DNA of 64,000 nucleotides, taken from Paramecium tetraurelia (Eukaryota > Ciliophora > Oligohymenophorea > Peniculida > Parameciidae). The stretch covers positions 64,459 through 128,458 of the forward strand of contig NW_001799166.1 in NCBI RefSeq assembly GCF_000165425.1. Direction: 5' to 3'. Below, piece by piece: positions 24,626 through 38,651 of this stretch (the first letter of the stretch is position 1; each line of letters starts with the position of its first letter). Below the pieces are notes generated by a model. It did not search any database and had not been told where the DNA came from. It saw only the letters and a list, made by a program, of their open reading frames with translations. The position numbers and the translations under genes were made by a program.

Positions 24626-26508
24626 CGTGTTTTTGATATAATAATTACAATATTAAATCGATCATCTAAATTAACCTCATCTCTTATTTCTCAATTCAAC
24701 TCTATATATATAAATGCAATCAATTTGAAATTCTCAATTGATGTATTTTAGCATCATTTGATTTAATGAGATTTCATTATAATTGTAGATTCTTTTCGTT
24801 GTTTACTTTCTCAGTCTAAAATATTTTAACTATTTGAAATAAATTAATAACATCACATAAATGATTCACTAGTAAATTGATTGAAATATCTGTTTAATAA
24901 CATTATTATACCAAGGACTTATTAAATGATCACTTATCCTCTCCTCTATATTTATATATACTATGTATTCCTACCTAATTCATTATGGTCATATTAAATG
25001 GATTATTATATTCAATAAGTAATATTATTATAAAATTCCTGATGGAAGAAATTTAGATCTTAAGATTCTAAAATACTTATGACATTATGGGAACTTCAAA
25101 AGATTAAATATTACAAGTAAATCCCTTTGCAATTTTAAATGGCTCAAAATTGGGCACCAAATTCTTAAGTCATAATTAAAGAGATTAATTATACCACACA
25201 TGGTTTAAATGTTTAGATTGAATTATCTAATACTTGTGCCTATTAGTGTTTATCCTCAAACTTTACGAAATCAAACTAAAATTTATTCAGAAAGAATATC
25301 GGATTTTCATATAACTAGACCAAAGGTACCTTGACTTCTTATGTATTTTGGGTTAAATTTCAGGTGATCAAAATTGATGTTTTGGGCAAAATCAATCTTT
25401 TTTACTCATTCTGAAAGTTGGATTTAGTATTTTTAGTCCACCACTCAACGCTAAGTATAAATTAAACAATATTTCACAATTAGTTTTTGTTCAATTAGAA
25501 TTTGTTATGCTTTAAGATCATTAGGAATAATGAACCTCTTAGTACAAAAATGAAAACAATACAAGAAACCTATTCAAAATAGTCATAAAGATAGAAAAAA
25601 AAAATAAAAACTCTTTTATTATTTAACAGAGCTTGAAAATAATTAATCCCAATAATTTTGAAAAAATAAAAGAATAAAAATTAAATATTCAAGGTAGGTT
25701 ATTATCAAGTGTGTTATTAACTTGGTCTCCAAGTAGTTGAATATTTGAGGATTCCAAAAAAACCAACTGAATAAGCCCAATGAATTAGAGGTTTTGAGCA
25801 TATTTTAGTTATCTTGGTTTTTGAATACAAACTTTGGAATTTGAATAATATAAGTTACCAACGTCAGAATAAATAATTGGTCAGAGCATTCTAAGGAAAA
25901 GGAGTATGCATATACAAAGAGATGTTGTTGAAGATTGTAAATTTTGGTAAAAAGCAACTTAAAGTTATTTTCATCTCAGGCTTTACCCAGTAGTTGTCAT
26001 AGATCTTAAAAACAAAGTATAAGGTTCTAAATTCAAGAGGAATTGATCCCTTTATGGGTGTAACATGATTGAATATAGTTAAAGGACCTAATGGAAGTTG
26101 TTACGAATATTTAAACAGTACTTTAGCATATTTTTAAAAAGTAATTTTGTTCAATTGATTTTCATTAGATTTTTATTTACCATTTCATCAGAACGGAGAA
26201 ATAAAATTGAATTTAGTATATAAATTGGTAGGTTTTTGAGGTTTTGGAAATGTAAAAGAGGCAACACCCAAAATTGTGATTTATTTATATAAATATTTAT
26301 CAATTTCATTTAATTGATTCAGTTTTTTTCGGTCTGCAAGAGTATTATTTTAAAAAATCGAAGTTTAATATAAACTTGAAAATACGAAATATCATTTATA
26401 TCATTACTTACGACTTGATTTTCCGTATCCGAGTTGATAACTTAATTTATTCTTTTGGAAAATTATTTAAAAAATCTTTTTTTAACACTTCTAATTTCAA
26501 GAATCGTA
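24626..26508. other. Long intergenic region with a possible gene relic
   Basis: About 1.9 kb without a confident gene. From 25784 to 26068 (plus) a frame without ATG near its start stays open, with protein-like segments (YQRQNKQLVRAF, KVIFISGFTQQL, NSRGIDPFM). The same frame continues past one TGA, or past a 21-nt GT...AG segment, to about 26150. I read this as a decayed or unrecognised gene fragment. The remainder is AT-rich and featureless. Confidence 0.3.
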
Positions 26509-26908
26509 ATGAATTTCGATGATGCTTCTTTATCTTCACTACATACTTACAGAGTCAAAACCCGTTAATAACAAAAAGGCATACAACCTTCTATTCAAAA
26601 ATCCAAAAGAAAATACTGTCATATATCTCCAGATAGAAAGAATTAGTTAATTTCTCTAGTGCTCGATAAAAAGCTAAGAATCAAAGATGTACTTATTATG
26701 TATTGAATTACAATAGGCTGCTTCTATATGCAGTTTAAATTATTCCACAGCCAAAACAATACTCTATACTCTGAGACATAGACCTCCTAAGTCAGCAGTC
26801 GTTAAGCCCATTTCGAATTCAAGATAACAGAACATGACAATGAAAATTCTTATCAAGGGCAAACTAGTGAATGAGTATGATTTTTATGCAAAATCGAATC
26901 AGAGTTGA
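26509..26908 (+). CDS. Small helix-turn-helix protein, copy 2
   Basis: 123 residues with one 28-nt intron at 26689-26716. The Gln/Lys-rich N terminus is followed by KNQLISLVLDKKLRIKD and, after the intron, AASICSLNYSTAKTILYTLR: the same HTH core (x-x-L-N-Y-x-T-A-K-T-I-L) as the protein at 22402-22804. The intron interrupts both genes at the same residue, in the same phase and with the same length, so they are paralogues. The C terminus again ends in a short beta-like stretch (MKILIKGKLVNEYDFY). Probable DNA-binding protein; function unknown. Confidence 0.68.
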
Positions 26909-28535
26909 AGTGTATTAATTACAACTCATATATAAAAATCTATGAAATTGACATTTATTAGCATAAGGAAAGTTCGCACTCATATTTTTAATATTATCGT
27001 CTTTGAATCAGACTTTTTCAAATCATAATCCAAAAACTGAATAAAATTTTGCATGAAAATTACTGTATTCAAAGTAATGTTTATACAATTAATTCTTTCT
27101 AAGAATTGAGATAATCATAAATTTTGCTTTAAATCTAAGTTCGCTTCGTATTTTCTATTAATTCTACATTCCAGAATGATAGGTCAAATCAATTAGACAA
27201 AATTATAAACAATCTTTTTAGAATCATTCATTAATTATTTATAATTTCAAACATACTTTATTGATATTGTTTGAAAAATATAACATGCTCTTATATTAGA
27301 TAAAACTATGTACAAAACAAGTGTTATATTAACAATCACAATTATTTAAAATTAAATTAAAATTCATTAATTTATTTAATTAAATGATGCCTATAAATAA
27401 TAATAAATAAGTTAAGGTGCTGCAATTTTAGTATATATTAATCAATACTAATACTTCTAAATAATTAAGAGGATTTAATTTATAAAAATATCAAAAAAAG
27501 AAAGAAAACATATTAAAACATATGAAACTTTCTTTAATGAAATTTCTTATTATGAGACTTTCATATAATTCTTAAAGGAGGTAAAGATAAAATCCTTTTC
27601 ATTTGTCAATTTCTAATAAGAAATTTATTTAAATTTAATTCTAATCATAATTTTTTTTTTTTTTTTTTTATTAGCTATTTTCACATAATATCCAATTGAT
27701 ACAATGCTTAAGTGAAATAATATCAATTAATATATTTCTTTCAAATTATTTCATCAAATTTTCCATATAAATTAGAATATATAGCTTAAAATTAATGTAA
27801 AACTCCTTGCCTTCTCACTTAAATTTATGAGAATACATAGATAGATAGGGTTTAGAGCAACTGAACTCAAGGAACACTCATAAAAATATCAAAAACCTAA
27901 TTTTAATTGTTGAGTGATTGTTCAATTAAATAAATTTAACCTATAATAAGAAAGCTTATATCATCTGTTTATATTGTTTAGTGCTTTGAAAACACTTATC
28001 CTGTGAATTATGTAAATAAGGAATTCATTTAAGAATGAAATTATGGTTTCATTATTTTAGTGGATCCAAAGTTGATTATATGAAATCCAATTTGATGGTG
28101 ATGTTTCTTAATATATTAAATTAATTTAACTTATTCTGGTTATCTGGAAGCAAAGCTCTGGATATTCTTTGAAATTTTAGATTAGTATATCCAATATTTA
28201 ATACAAGGACAAGAAGAATACAATCAAAAATTCTCTTCAAAATGGTTAAATAGTTAGCTTCATGATGAAAAACTAATAATAAATTATAATACTAAAAGTT
28301 AAAAGGCAAACTAACCTCATTTAATATAAATCCATTAATAAAAGTAAAGGCTTTCACATGGCTTCAAATAATTTATAGTAAAATAATTTGTGGCTGAATT
28401 TCATCCTAAACATTTTGAGACCTTAGAAGCATAGATTAAAAAATTGAAATGATAATTATAAGTTTATATACTTTTTGATTTATAACTTTAATATAAATCA
28501 ATCAATTTAATAAAATATAAATAGAGAATTATAAT
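26909..28535. other. Long AT-rich intergenic region
   Basis: About 1.6 kb, very AT-rich, with a 19-T run at 27651-27669. No protein-like frame, no intron pattern and no structured RNA recognised. It presumably contains the promoter of the MAP kinase gene. Confidence 0.4.
27651..27669 (+). repeat. Homopolymer T run (19 nt)
   Basis: Uninterrupted run of 19 T in an AT-rich intergenic stretch; its length is likely to be unstable and unreliable in the assembly. Confidence 0.8.
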
Positions 28536-29982
<1,447 letters not shown>

Positions 29983-30081
29983 TCAATGAAATTAATTCTT
30001 TTGTAATATAAATATACAATCATTCTGCAAGATAATTTTAATAAGAAATAAGGTCCTCAATTTAATTAATTTAAGGAATTT

Positions 30082-32458
30082 ATGAATAATCAATAATTAC
30101 CAACAACTATTTAAGAATTAGATATTGACACTAAAGAGTTGAATAGAAGAATTCGATAATTATAAAATTGGAAGGCTGTCCTCTCTATTTTTCAGTCAGA
30201 CAACTTTACTCCAGAGATATTGATACATTATTTTATGGCAACTTTCAATGAGGCTGGACCTCATCAATATTTAACTAACAGTTTGTATCATATGCCCAAA
30301 AAGTTCATCGAATATTATATTCCCTAATTTGTGTAATATTTCAGTCTAATATCTAGATATATGGTGGTCAAGAATGGGTCTTAAAGTATGGAAACTTTCT
30401 TAGAATCATTAAGTTCCTTAAGCATTGCAAATTATTTTAAAATACTTTGGTGTCTGATTGCCTATTCTTAAGATGAAAAAAGGTATAGCAAAATATATTC
30501 TAAATTGGAATCCTTTTAAAGGGTAAATTTGTATCCATTTATTTAAGCGATTAGAGAAAGAAATGATTAATGGTGCTCTTAAAATGAGTAACGATGAAAT
30601 TGAGTAAAACAAGGATAATCCATAGTTTTAGGAGTGTATACTATTTGTCTAACATTTCTATAGTATTGATGAAGAAATGCATGGAGAAGGAGTTCAGATC
30701 TCATTACATGATTGCCCAAGACCGATTCATTATTTAAATGATTCAATTATCCTTAACACTAAAATCAATTGAAAATGATAGCAGAAAGAAATATCTAGTA
30801 TCCTAAATTTAAAAGGGTAATAATGCGATCAAGCGAATGACTAACATGAATAGGAGGTTAGCTTATTTCAGGGGAATAGTAATACCATTTTAGAGGGATA
30901 ATGAATATTCCGAAGCATCTAATTTAGTATTTTTTCATTTAAAAGTTAAAGATGGTAAATATATGCGAGGAGGGAGCAGCATGTTTTAACACAAAAACTA
31001 GAGTTCCTTATAGAATTGTAATTGAAACCATCAGCATCATAGAACAGCAAGAAAAGATTGATTCAACAAAAGTAGATGAAAATGAATGCGATGCCTTGAA
31101 TGATACTGAAGATTTTATATAAATGGATGTACCTAATAATTTAGAAGAGTAAATGAAACAGTTAACCAATGAGAAATAGTAGGATACGATTTTCAACTAA
31201 TTGATAAAATACGATAGTTAGAGTTCCAGTTTTAAAGATTTTGATGATTTGAATCAAACTTTAGAAGCAAACTAAAATTAAGATATGCTTAAAAAAAGAA
31301 GTAGTTCTTGGTCAGACACTGAAAATTCATAAGCAGCTGTAGAACGCTAGGAAACACGTAGTCCTTAAAAAAGTAAAGATTTGGAGGATAGCTTTTCATA
31401 ATCCAGTTCAGAACATCAGATTTCTATATTAAAAATTGGTGTTGTCGAATAAAATTAGTAAATTTAGGGAATTATTTAATCTCCAATATAATAAAGATCT
31501 TCTGTAAATTATATTCAGAATAAATCGAATTCTAATTTAAATCCATGGGGAGAAGATTGGAAAGATAAAATTAATAGAATTAAACAAGAATCAAAATTTA
31601 AAGATTTCGAATCTTTATAGATTAGGATTATAATGGTGAAAGGAGGTGATGATTTAAGGCAAGAGTTACTAATAATGCAGGTGATATAAAAGATGCATGA
31701 GATTTTTAGATCAGCTTAATTGAATTTATTTTTGAAACCATATGAAATAATAGTAGTGTCTGAGAATTCTGGGATATTAGGTAAAGTATAATGAGTTATT
31801 TGATAGAATTTGTTTAAAATACAGTTTCAATGGATGGACTAAAGAAATATTTGGATAAGCAAAAATTAAGTTTGGTTTAGTTTTATAAATAATATTTTGA
31901 CTCTGATTACCATTAAGCTCAAAAGAATTTTGTAGAAAGCTTGGCAGGATATTCTCTACTGAGCTATTTTTTATAAATAAAGGATAGACATAATGGAAAT
32001 ATTCTTGTTGATAATTAGGGGCATTTGATTCACATAGATTTTGGATTTGCTCTTTCAATTTCACCAGGTAATGCTGGATTTGAGACTGCTCCATTTAAGA
32101 TGACGAAGGATTATTTAGAAATAATGGATAATAAAAATTCGAGCATGTTTGAATATTTTAGAAGATTGATGTTTAGTGGATTTATGGAAATCAGAAAATA
32201 CTGTGCTTCTATCTTTTAAATTATTGAGATAATGATGGAAAAGAGCAATTTTAATTGTTTTAAATATTTTGATTTTTCTGAATTCAAATAACGATTTTTG
32301 TTGAATAAGACTGAGATATAAGTAAATTGTAATTTAATAATATAAATTAGTGTAGACAAGAGATTGACAAATTAATATAAATGAGCATTGAAGACTCTCG
32401 TACTAGTACTAAGCTTTATGATTAATTTCAATATCTAACTAATGGAATATACCATTGA
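30082..32458 (+). CDS. PI4KB: Phosphatidylinositol 4-kinase, type III beta (Pik1/PI4KB)
   Basis: 747 residues; introns 30523-30547, 30636-30663, 30945-30969, 31781-31806 and 32322-32350. The N-terminal lipid-kinase-unique helices (FKILWCLIAYS...ELLMKKCMEKEFRSH) precede an acidic Ser/Gln-rich insert. The catalytic domain shows VPYRIVIETI, GGDDLRQELLIMQVI, the catalytic loop KDRHNGNILV, the metal/activation motif HIDFGFALSISPGN and the PI4KB ending TKLYDQFQYLTNGI. It makes PI4P, mainly at the Golgi. A further in-frame ATG at 29986 lies only 4 bp after the preceding stop, so 30082 is taken as the start. The insert between lobes is longer and less conserved than in animals. Confidence 0.9.
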
Positions 32459-32557
32459 GTGTATTTTCATATAAGTGACAGTGATTAATTTGTATAAAAT
32501 GTAATATCATAACAAATTATGAATGTGATCATATATTAATCAATTAAATATATCTAA

Positions 32558-34043
32558 ATGCATATCATATTTTAGTGTCTTGTACTAACATTATTGATTA
32601 TTACTTCACTATCTTAAAGTTGTTTAAACTCAGATGGAAAAGAAGTAGATTGGTGGTTTATCTTAAAAATGCCATTGAACCGAGATGATGAATGGACAGG
32701 TAAATAATCATAAGGTATCAACATAAGGTCTTGAGTATTTTTATTGTGACAGTGTGGATGAATGCAAGAAATTCGATTTACAAGATGACGATGTAAATGA
32801 CAGTACATCTCCACTAATGAAAACACTCGATTAGGTTAATTTTAGTGATACGAGTGTCATTAGTATGTTATGGAGCGACTAGCCAAAACATAAAGTGCAT
32901 CATTCAAATCATGCTCATTCAAAGGGAATTATGAGTGCAAGTTTAGTTGGAACTAAAAATGCGTTTATTATCTCCCATTCAACACCAAGATTCCCAAAAC
33001 TAGATGATAATGGAAAGTATTATTCTTATTCAACATATTTAGAGTAGATACCAATGTAGAGAACAATTTTCCTAGAAACGGCTAACATTTTTTGTGTTTT
33101 TCAACAACTACAGATGCCATAAATGACGATTTAGCTGATATGTATTACCAAGCTGAAATCTTGATAGACTAGGTTAGTTCTACTCCTAAGAAGAATACAT
33201 TTTTAGGTACAGATAAATATACAGCTTTATAAAACTTATGGTACTCTAAATTACCTGGAAAGGGTGAAACACGTCATCGTTATTCTCAAGATGTAACATT
33301 CCTTATTTATATTTATCAAGGCTGATCATAGTCACACAGTATTTACCACAAGAGGAAATCAGAAATTTAAAGTTTTTGCACAAAATCCTAAGTATGGCCA
33401 AGATATCTACTCTGAACTGATAGTAGGAGAACTTATGCAAAATTTGATTATGGAGACATGGGTCAGACGACCTAAAGCAGCGGGTCTGGAAAAACCAGTA
33501 TGCGACACTTATGAATCTTCTTCTAATGAAAAAGTATCCTATTCTGGAAAAACTGCAGGTGGTGACACAATTACGTTTGAATATTCCTACACTAAAGATC
33601 ATTCGAAATATGGAATAACTTAACCAAAAGAAGTTGCATCCGCCTCAAAAGGAGGATCGTTTATCGCAACAGATTATTCACATCCATCTTTGAATGGTTA
33701 AATCTTAGTAAGTGGAAAGCACCTAAGAAAAAAGAGTCTAGAAGAAGAAGATATCTAATTAGGACAAGGAGGAGGAGGAGGAGGAGAAACATCTTCTGGC
33801 ATGGAAGTTGATACTAAACCCACTACCACAAAGAGGAAAGCAGGTGATGACGATGATGATGATGAGGATTCAGCTCCTCCAGCAAAAAGAAAGGCAGCAG
33901 AGAAAGAGGATAAATATGTTTGTGTCAGTGATTTGAATAGACAGGAATCTTAGTGGCATCGAGGAGGACTTGTCTACTGTTTTTATAATGAGCATTTATG
34001 GAAACATATTGATACCGCATTTATTGGAAAAGATCGTTGTTGA
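32558..34043 (+). CDS. DNase II-like nuclease with low-complexity insertion
   Basis: 469 residues; introns 32700-32727 (28 nt), 33056-33075 (20) and 33293-33320 (28). An N-terminal signal peptide (CLVLTLLIITSLSQS) precedes CLNSDGKEVDWWFILKMP, the DNase II start. Conserved: IISHSTPRFP (first catalytic His region), NGQHFLCFSTTTDAIND, KDHSKY (HSK/W-type second catalytic His) and DLNRQESQWHRGG near the end. Acid DNases of this family cut DNA in lysosomes or phagosomes, a sensible role in a bacterivore. Oddity: about 85 extra residues between HSKY and DLNR hold a six-Gly run and KRKAGDDDDDDEDSAPPAKR, a charged, nuclear-signal-like stretch. Confidence 0.88.
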
Positions 34044-34690
34044 GAAAATTGATTATGCAATACACAATAAAACATTCATTAAATTCATTTATTTCATAAA
34101 TTTTTCAAAATTTCAAGTAGAACTTGAATATCACTTTAGAATTAAATATAAAATGTTTAAAAATACAATCAAACATTATTTTATGAGACTGAGGACATCT
34201 CTTTTTGATAAATTAAATGTGTAAGTTTTAATTATTAGACGAATTTAAATGTTTAAATTAGTTTAAAAGAACTACTATGAATAAATAAACTACCTTAATA
34301 TAACTATGTTTAAATGTAATCATATTATTGAGGAACTCATCTAGAATGAATTGATTGGATTGTAAGGTGATTTCCCCAATTTAAAAAATTGAATTCATTA
34401 ATAATAGGAATAATATTGCTTAATTTAGAAATATCGAAAATAAAAAGAGTCAGTGAGCATTTAAATATGAGGAATAATATAGAATGTTTGATTAATTACA
34501 AATTAAAGAGAGATATGCAAATATTATAATAATAGTATATGAACCAGTTCTATAAATTTATAGAGATTAGTATATTAATAGAATCGTCAAATAAATTTGT
34601 TTTGCATTCAACAAATCAGTCGTAATTCCATAGATGCTGATAATGATAATCAATTTTTTTGTTAATATTGAATAAATATTTTTTTTAATA
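34044..34690. other. Intergenic; possible small gene or relic near 34276-34640
   Basis: AT-rich. A short protein-like start exists either at ATG 34306 or at an upstream ATG joined through a 29-nt GT...AG segment; both lead into NELIGLQGDFPNLKN and then a TGA. Gln-rich reading in shifting frames follows (e.g. QILQQQYMNQFYKF). I could not build one consistent gene, so it may be a decayed copy. Confidence 0.3.
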
Positions 34691-35107
34691 ATGTTTTGTT
34701 GCTCAAATGTAAAAAAGAAATCAGCACAATCAGCTCAAAATAAGCTGAATAATCATCAACATTCTCTAGTAATGAGTTTTAATATACAAGGAACAAACTC
34801 TCAATATTAATGACGAGGCATTCACATTTCATACCACTATGCAAATCTAACACATTAATACCATTCCAACCTAAAAGATTACTCAAGACTTATAAACTAT
34901 TAGGTTTAAGAAAGTTTTATAATTAGGAGTAGCAGATCGAATAGCAGAGGGACTAGAAATAATGATCATGTGGCATAATCAATTCTTGTAAAACCTTTCA
35001 GAAAAACTCCTTTTCTAACTTTCAACAAAAAAGGAACTGATACTACAACCAAATATCTATCTACAAAACAAGGATATACTCTTCTTCTTACTAGGACTAC
35101 TCAATGA
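34691..35107 (+). CDS. Small basic orphan protein with N-terminal CC motif
   Basis: 123 residues; introns 34769-34790 (22 nt) and 34904-34926 (23 nt), both needed to avoid TGA and keep composition uniform. Begins MFCCSNVKKKSAQ, so the paired Cys next to basic residues could be palmitoylated. The rest is Gln/Asn/Thr/Ser-rich with a basic patch (RSSRSNSRGTRNN) and ends KQGYTLLLTRTTQ. No domain recognised. Likely a short, disordered, possibly membrane-anchored protein. Confidence 0.55.
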
Positions 35108-35885
35108 ACTCTATCAGATTTTATCTATTTTTGTGATTTTATTTTATTGAAGATAATAGATTATTATTCACTCAAATAAACTGTATTATTCATTTTATAC
35201 AAATCGTTTGGAATCATAGGATAATTGATTCTCATTTGAAAGTCCTTCAATAATTAAAATAACATTTTACTTCATTGTATTGAAACTCTCCTCCCCAAGT
35301 TGATTGTTATTTAGCATTTTAATTAAGTAATTACAAGCCTTTATGAATTTCTTTAAATCAATCTTTATTTGAATTTAATTTACATTTTTTTTACATTAGG
35401 ATAAATATTTGTTTATTTTTAGAATAACTATTAGGTATTCGTTGTTTTGTAAAAGGGTATAAATACTATTTCATTTTTCAATCTATTTATTCAACTAAAT
35501 AGTTGCTAAAGCATTCAAATACAATTACAGCATATTACATTAACATTTTATATGTGTTATTGAGATAATTTAATTCTATTAATAATTGCTTATTCCAATA
35601 AGTTTGAATAATTACATATTAGTTAAAAGAAAGTATTACCTGAGAAATCAAGTTATTATGCTTAAGGAGTTGTAATTTCTTCTGAATTCTATATTCTCTA
35701 TCAAATTATAGGTTCTGATTTCTTTTATTCTAGATGGTTATACTTTATGTTAAAAATTTATAATCCAAATTGGAATTGGTTTGGTTTATATTTCATCGAT
35801 ATTAGAACAGTCTATGAATTGTTTTCTAATGGAAATTGAGATTTTTGCAATAATAATTACGTTAATATATAATTTACCAAAAACT
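35108..35885. other. Intergenic, nothing recognised
   Basis: AT-rich region upstream of the RCK-family kinase. The frame continuous with the kinase to ATG 35781 has a random hydrophobic composition, so it was not used. No other gene or RNA signal seen. Confidence 0.4.
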
Positions 35886-36991
35886 ATGGATAAATATAAA
35901 ATTGGAAAGGTATTAGGAGATGGAACCTTTGGGTCAGTCTATAAAGCAGTAGATGAAACAACTGGTTAAATTGTTGCTATTAAGAAAATGAAGCACAAAT
36001 ATAACAAATGGGATGAATGCATAAATCTTCCGGAAATCAAATCGCTGTTGAAATTGCATCATCCGAACATAGTGAAATTATACGAGATTATTAAGCAGAA
36101 CGATGAATTGCATTTTGTATTTGAATTTATGGAACGCAATGTCTATCATCTAATGAAAGATAGATAAAAGCCATTTAACGAGATTCATATTCGGAATATC
36201 ATATATTAAACCTTACAGGGACTGGCATACATGTAAAACTCAATTAGAATAATAGGCATAAAATAGGTTACTTCCACAGAGATTTAAAACCAGAAAATTT
36301 GTTAGAGTCGAATGGCACGATAAAAATAGCGGATTTTGGATTGGCAAGAGACATCAGGTCTTCTCCTCCATTCACAGATTACGTTTCTACAAGATGGTAT
36401 AGAGCTCCAGAAGTAATTTTGAGATCTAATGAATACAACTCTCCTATTGACATCTTTGCAATAGGTTGTATAATGGCTGAGTTATACAGATTATGGCCTC
36501 TCTTTCCTGGCACTTGTGATACGGATTAATTGCAAAAGATCTGCGAAATCATGGGAACACCTTCAGAATAGGATTGGCCAGATGGTATAACGTTTAAAAT
36601 CCAATTATTAGGTTATAAATTAGCTGCTAAAATACAACACCGTTTTCCTAAGAACATTTAACCAAAACCATTGTCATAAGTCATTACTTAAGCTAGTGAT
36701 GATGCTCTTGATTTAATTTCTTAGATGCTTCGCTACAATCCTCTGAAACGACCGAATGCAAGTTAGGCTCTGGCTCATCGTTATTTTATTGTTGCCCTTC
36801 CCATCCTTCCCTCTTTGGATAATATTGAACAATAGCAGGATTAAGATTACACCAACTTTTAATAGGATGATTAATAACAAGATTAGCGATTTGGACCTCA
36901 GAATCAATAAAATATCTCTCTGTTTTATATGAAAAATGCTAGATATAAACCTGGGTATACTTGTATATTAGAGAATGCTGAAGATAATTGA
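35886..36991 (+). CDS. RCK-family protein kinase (MAK/ICK/MOK; LF4-like)
   Basis: 360 residues with one 23-nt intron (36233-36255) just before the HRD loop. Kinase motifs: [68 protein letters not shown], then [18 protein letters not shown]. The T-D-Y activation motif and the ERNVY/PEVLLRS-like segments place it with MAK/ICK/MOK. In algae and ciliates these kinases localise to cilia and limit their length through intraflagellar transport, so a ciliary role is expected. The C-terminal 60 residues are Gln/Asp-rich and end [15 protein letters not shown]. Full kinase length, all catalytic residues present. Confidence 0.9.
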
Positions 36992-37432
36992 TTAATGATA
37001 AATATCCACATAAAATTACACTATTCAAAATATAAACCATCTTATAAAATATCATTATAGAATTCAATTATATTTGAAGAAGATTTTTCATATTATTATA
37101 ATTGCTCTAATATTAAGCACTTTGATTTGAATTTAAACTTAATTTTTTAAAATTTCTTAAAAGTCAATATAAAAATGAAGAAAGTTTGAAAATATTTGAA
37201 TATTTAATTTAAAATTAATTAAACATTCATATAATTTGAATAGAGATCGTTAAATTAAATATTTTTAAATAATTATAGCCTCACACCTCCAAAGGAACCC
37301 TCTCTAAAGCGTCTATCTCCTCCTCTCACATTTTCTGGGAATACATATTTGAATTATTTGAATATTTTAAAAATGGAGTGATCATTGAATAATAAATAAT
37401 AATAGATGTTCTATATTTTTTATATATATAAT
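36992..37432. other. Intergenic between convergent genes
   Basis: AT-rich. On the minus strand around 37265-37330 a GC-richer patch reads ENVRGGDRRFREGSFGGV in one frame. It could be an extra C-terminal exon of the TMEM145-like gene, but I could not connect it by a normal-length intron. Confidence 0.3.
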
Positions 37433-38651
37433 TCAGATTATAGTCTAACTCTAATTTTTCAATTAAAAATAGGCAGTGGATTTGGTAGTGCAAATAAAAG
37501 CACAAAAAACCATGCAAAAATGGGAAACCAGAATAGAAGTCATTGTAATTACTCGATTTTTCCAATATGAAACCACGAATACCTCGGAGATAAATACCAC
37601 AACCGGGTAGTGAATCTAGTATAAGATTCCAACCAGAGCAATTAAGAAAATAAATTGTTTTTATTTAACTTACTTATTCAGATTATGAATTCCATAAGAG
37701 TATAGAAATGTCAATCCAATTTTCGATAACATCAACAACCATCCTCCAATTCCATAAAAATTATGATACTTGTCTTCACTTCCATCAAAATACTTAATGA
37801 TTATCATAATAATCGACTGATACACTACGATCATTGAGATGAAGGGAAAGAATTAAACTGTATTGAGTTCTTGCTTCGTAATAGTCCAGCCTTGTGACAA
37901 TGCCACAAATAGAAATGCGAACAACAATTAAGAGGCATTGTTACATATGCTGCCTAATAGATCAAAGAAATAGATCCCCACTCCATTATAAACTGTATAA
38001 TGTATAATGCAGGAAAAACAGCACTTCAGCGATGATATCGATTAAGAGTACTCTCGTGACATATTTGATAAACTGATCGTCCTTTCCTTTTATTAGACAA
38101 TACGCTCCAATAAGAATACTGCAAATAATTTGGATTCCATATAGTTTTTGAATTCCATTATCTTCACAAGAAAAGTGAGATTCATTATTTAAAGCGGTAA
38201 TTTCCATTTCTATTGAATATCCTTCAACCTTAGCCAACTCTCCATCGCAATCTGAAGTAGCCACAATGTAGATCTTATCTCTGTAATACAAATTTATCTT
38301 CTTTTATTTAAGATTACTCCAATTACCATTTAATGGCAATTTTTCTCTCTCTTAATAAGTGCCCAACGATCTCTTATTGCTACACTTAGGTTCCCTCTTT
38401 TACATAGGCCAATAATCATCAGTGAAGATGTGGAATCTGAAGTAAACAAAATCATCTGTTTATTCATCGAATGGTTTGGTTAGTCTAGCTCTGAAAGAGT
38501 ATGTGCCTTTTCCTAGATCGATCCCAAATTTTTATAAGAAATAGATGTTATCTCTTAAATCATTCACAGGAAAGGTGACTCTGGTGAATTTTGCAGCTGC
38601 GATAGTTAAATATAATAAAATAAACATAGATAAATTTTTATTTGATATCAT
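37433..38651 (-). CDS. TMEM145/GPR180-family seven-TM protein, frame broken by a 7-bp duplication
   Basis: 403 residues if a tandem 7-bp duplication (37995-38001 repeated at 38002-38008) is discounted; as printed, the frame breaks there and meets TGA about 10 codons later. N-terminal signal peptide (MFILLYLTIAAA), a luminal beta-rich GOLD-like domain (residues about 20-160), and then seven hydrophobic segments. Family motifs: SHFSCEDNGIQKLYGIQ before TM1; VYNGVG...ASQLLFAFLF at TM3; LSQGWTIT after it; and HYPVVVFISEV near TM6. No introns. GPR180/TMEM145 proteins are membrane proteins of uncertain role in the secretory route. Start at 38651, only 4 bp from the aconitase stop; a Met at 38627 is possible but shortens the signal peptide. 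Confidence 0.75.

Noticed and set aside
33303..33602. Minus-strand 99-codon frame
   Set aside because: Antisense shadow of the DNase II-like gene, which has family motifs on the plus strand.
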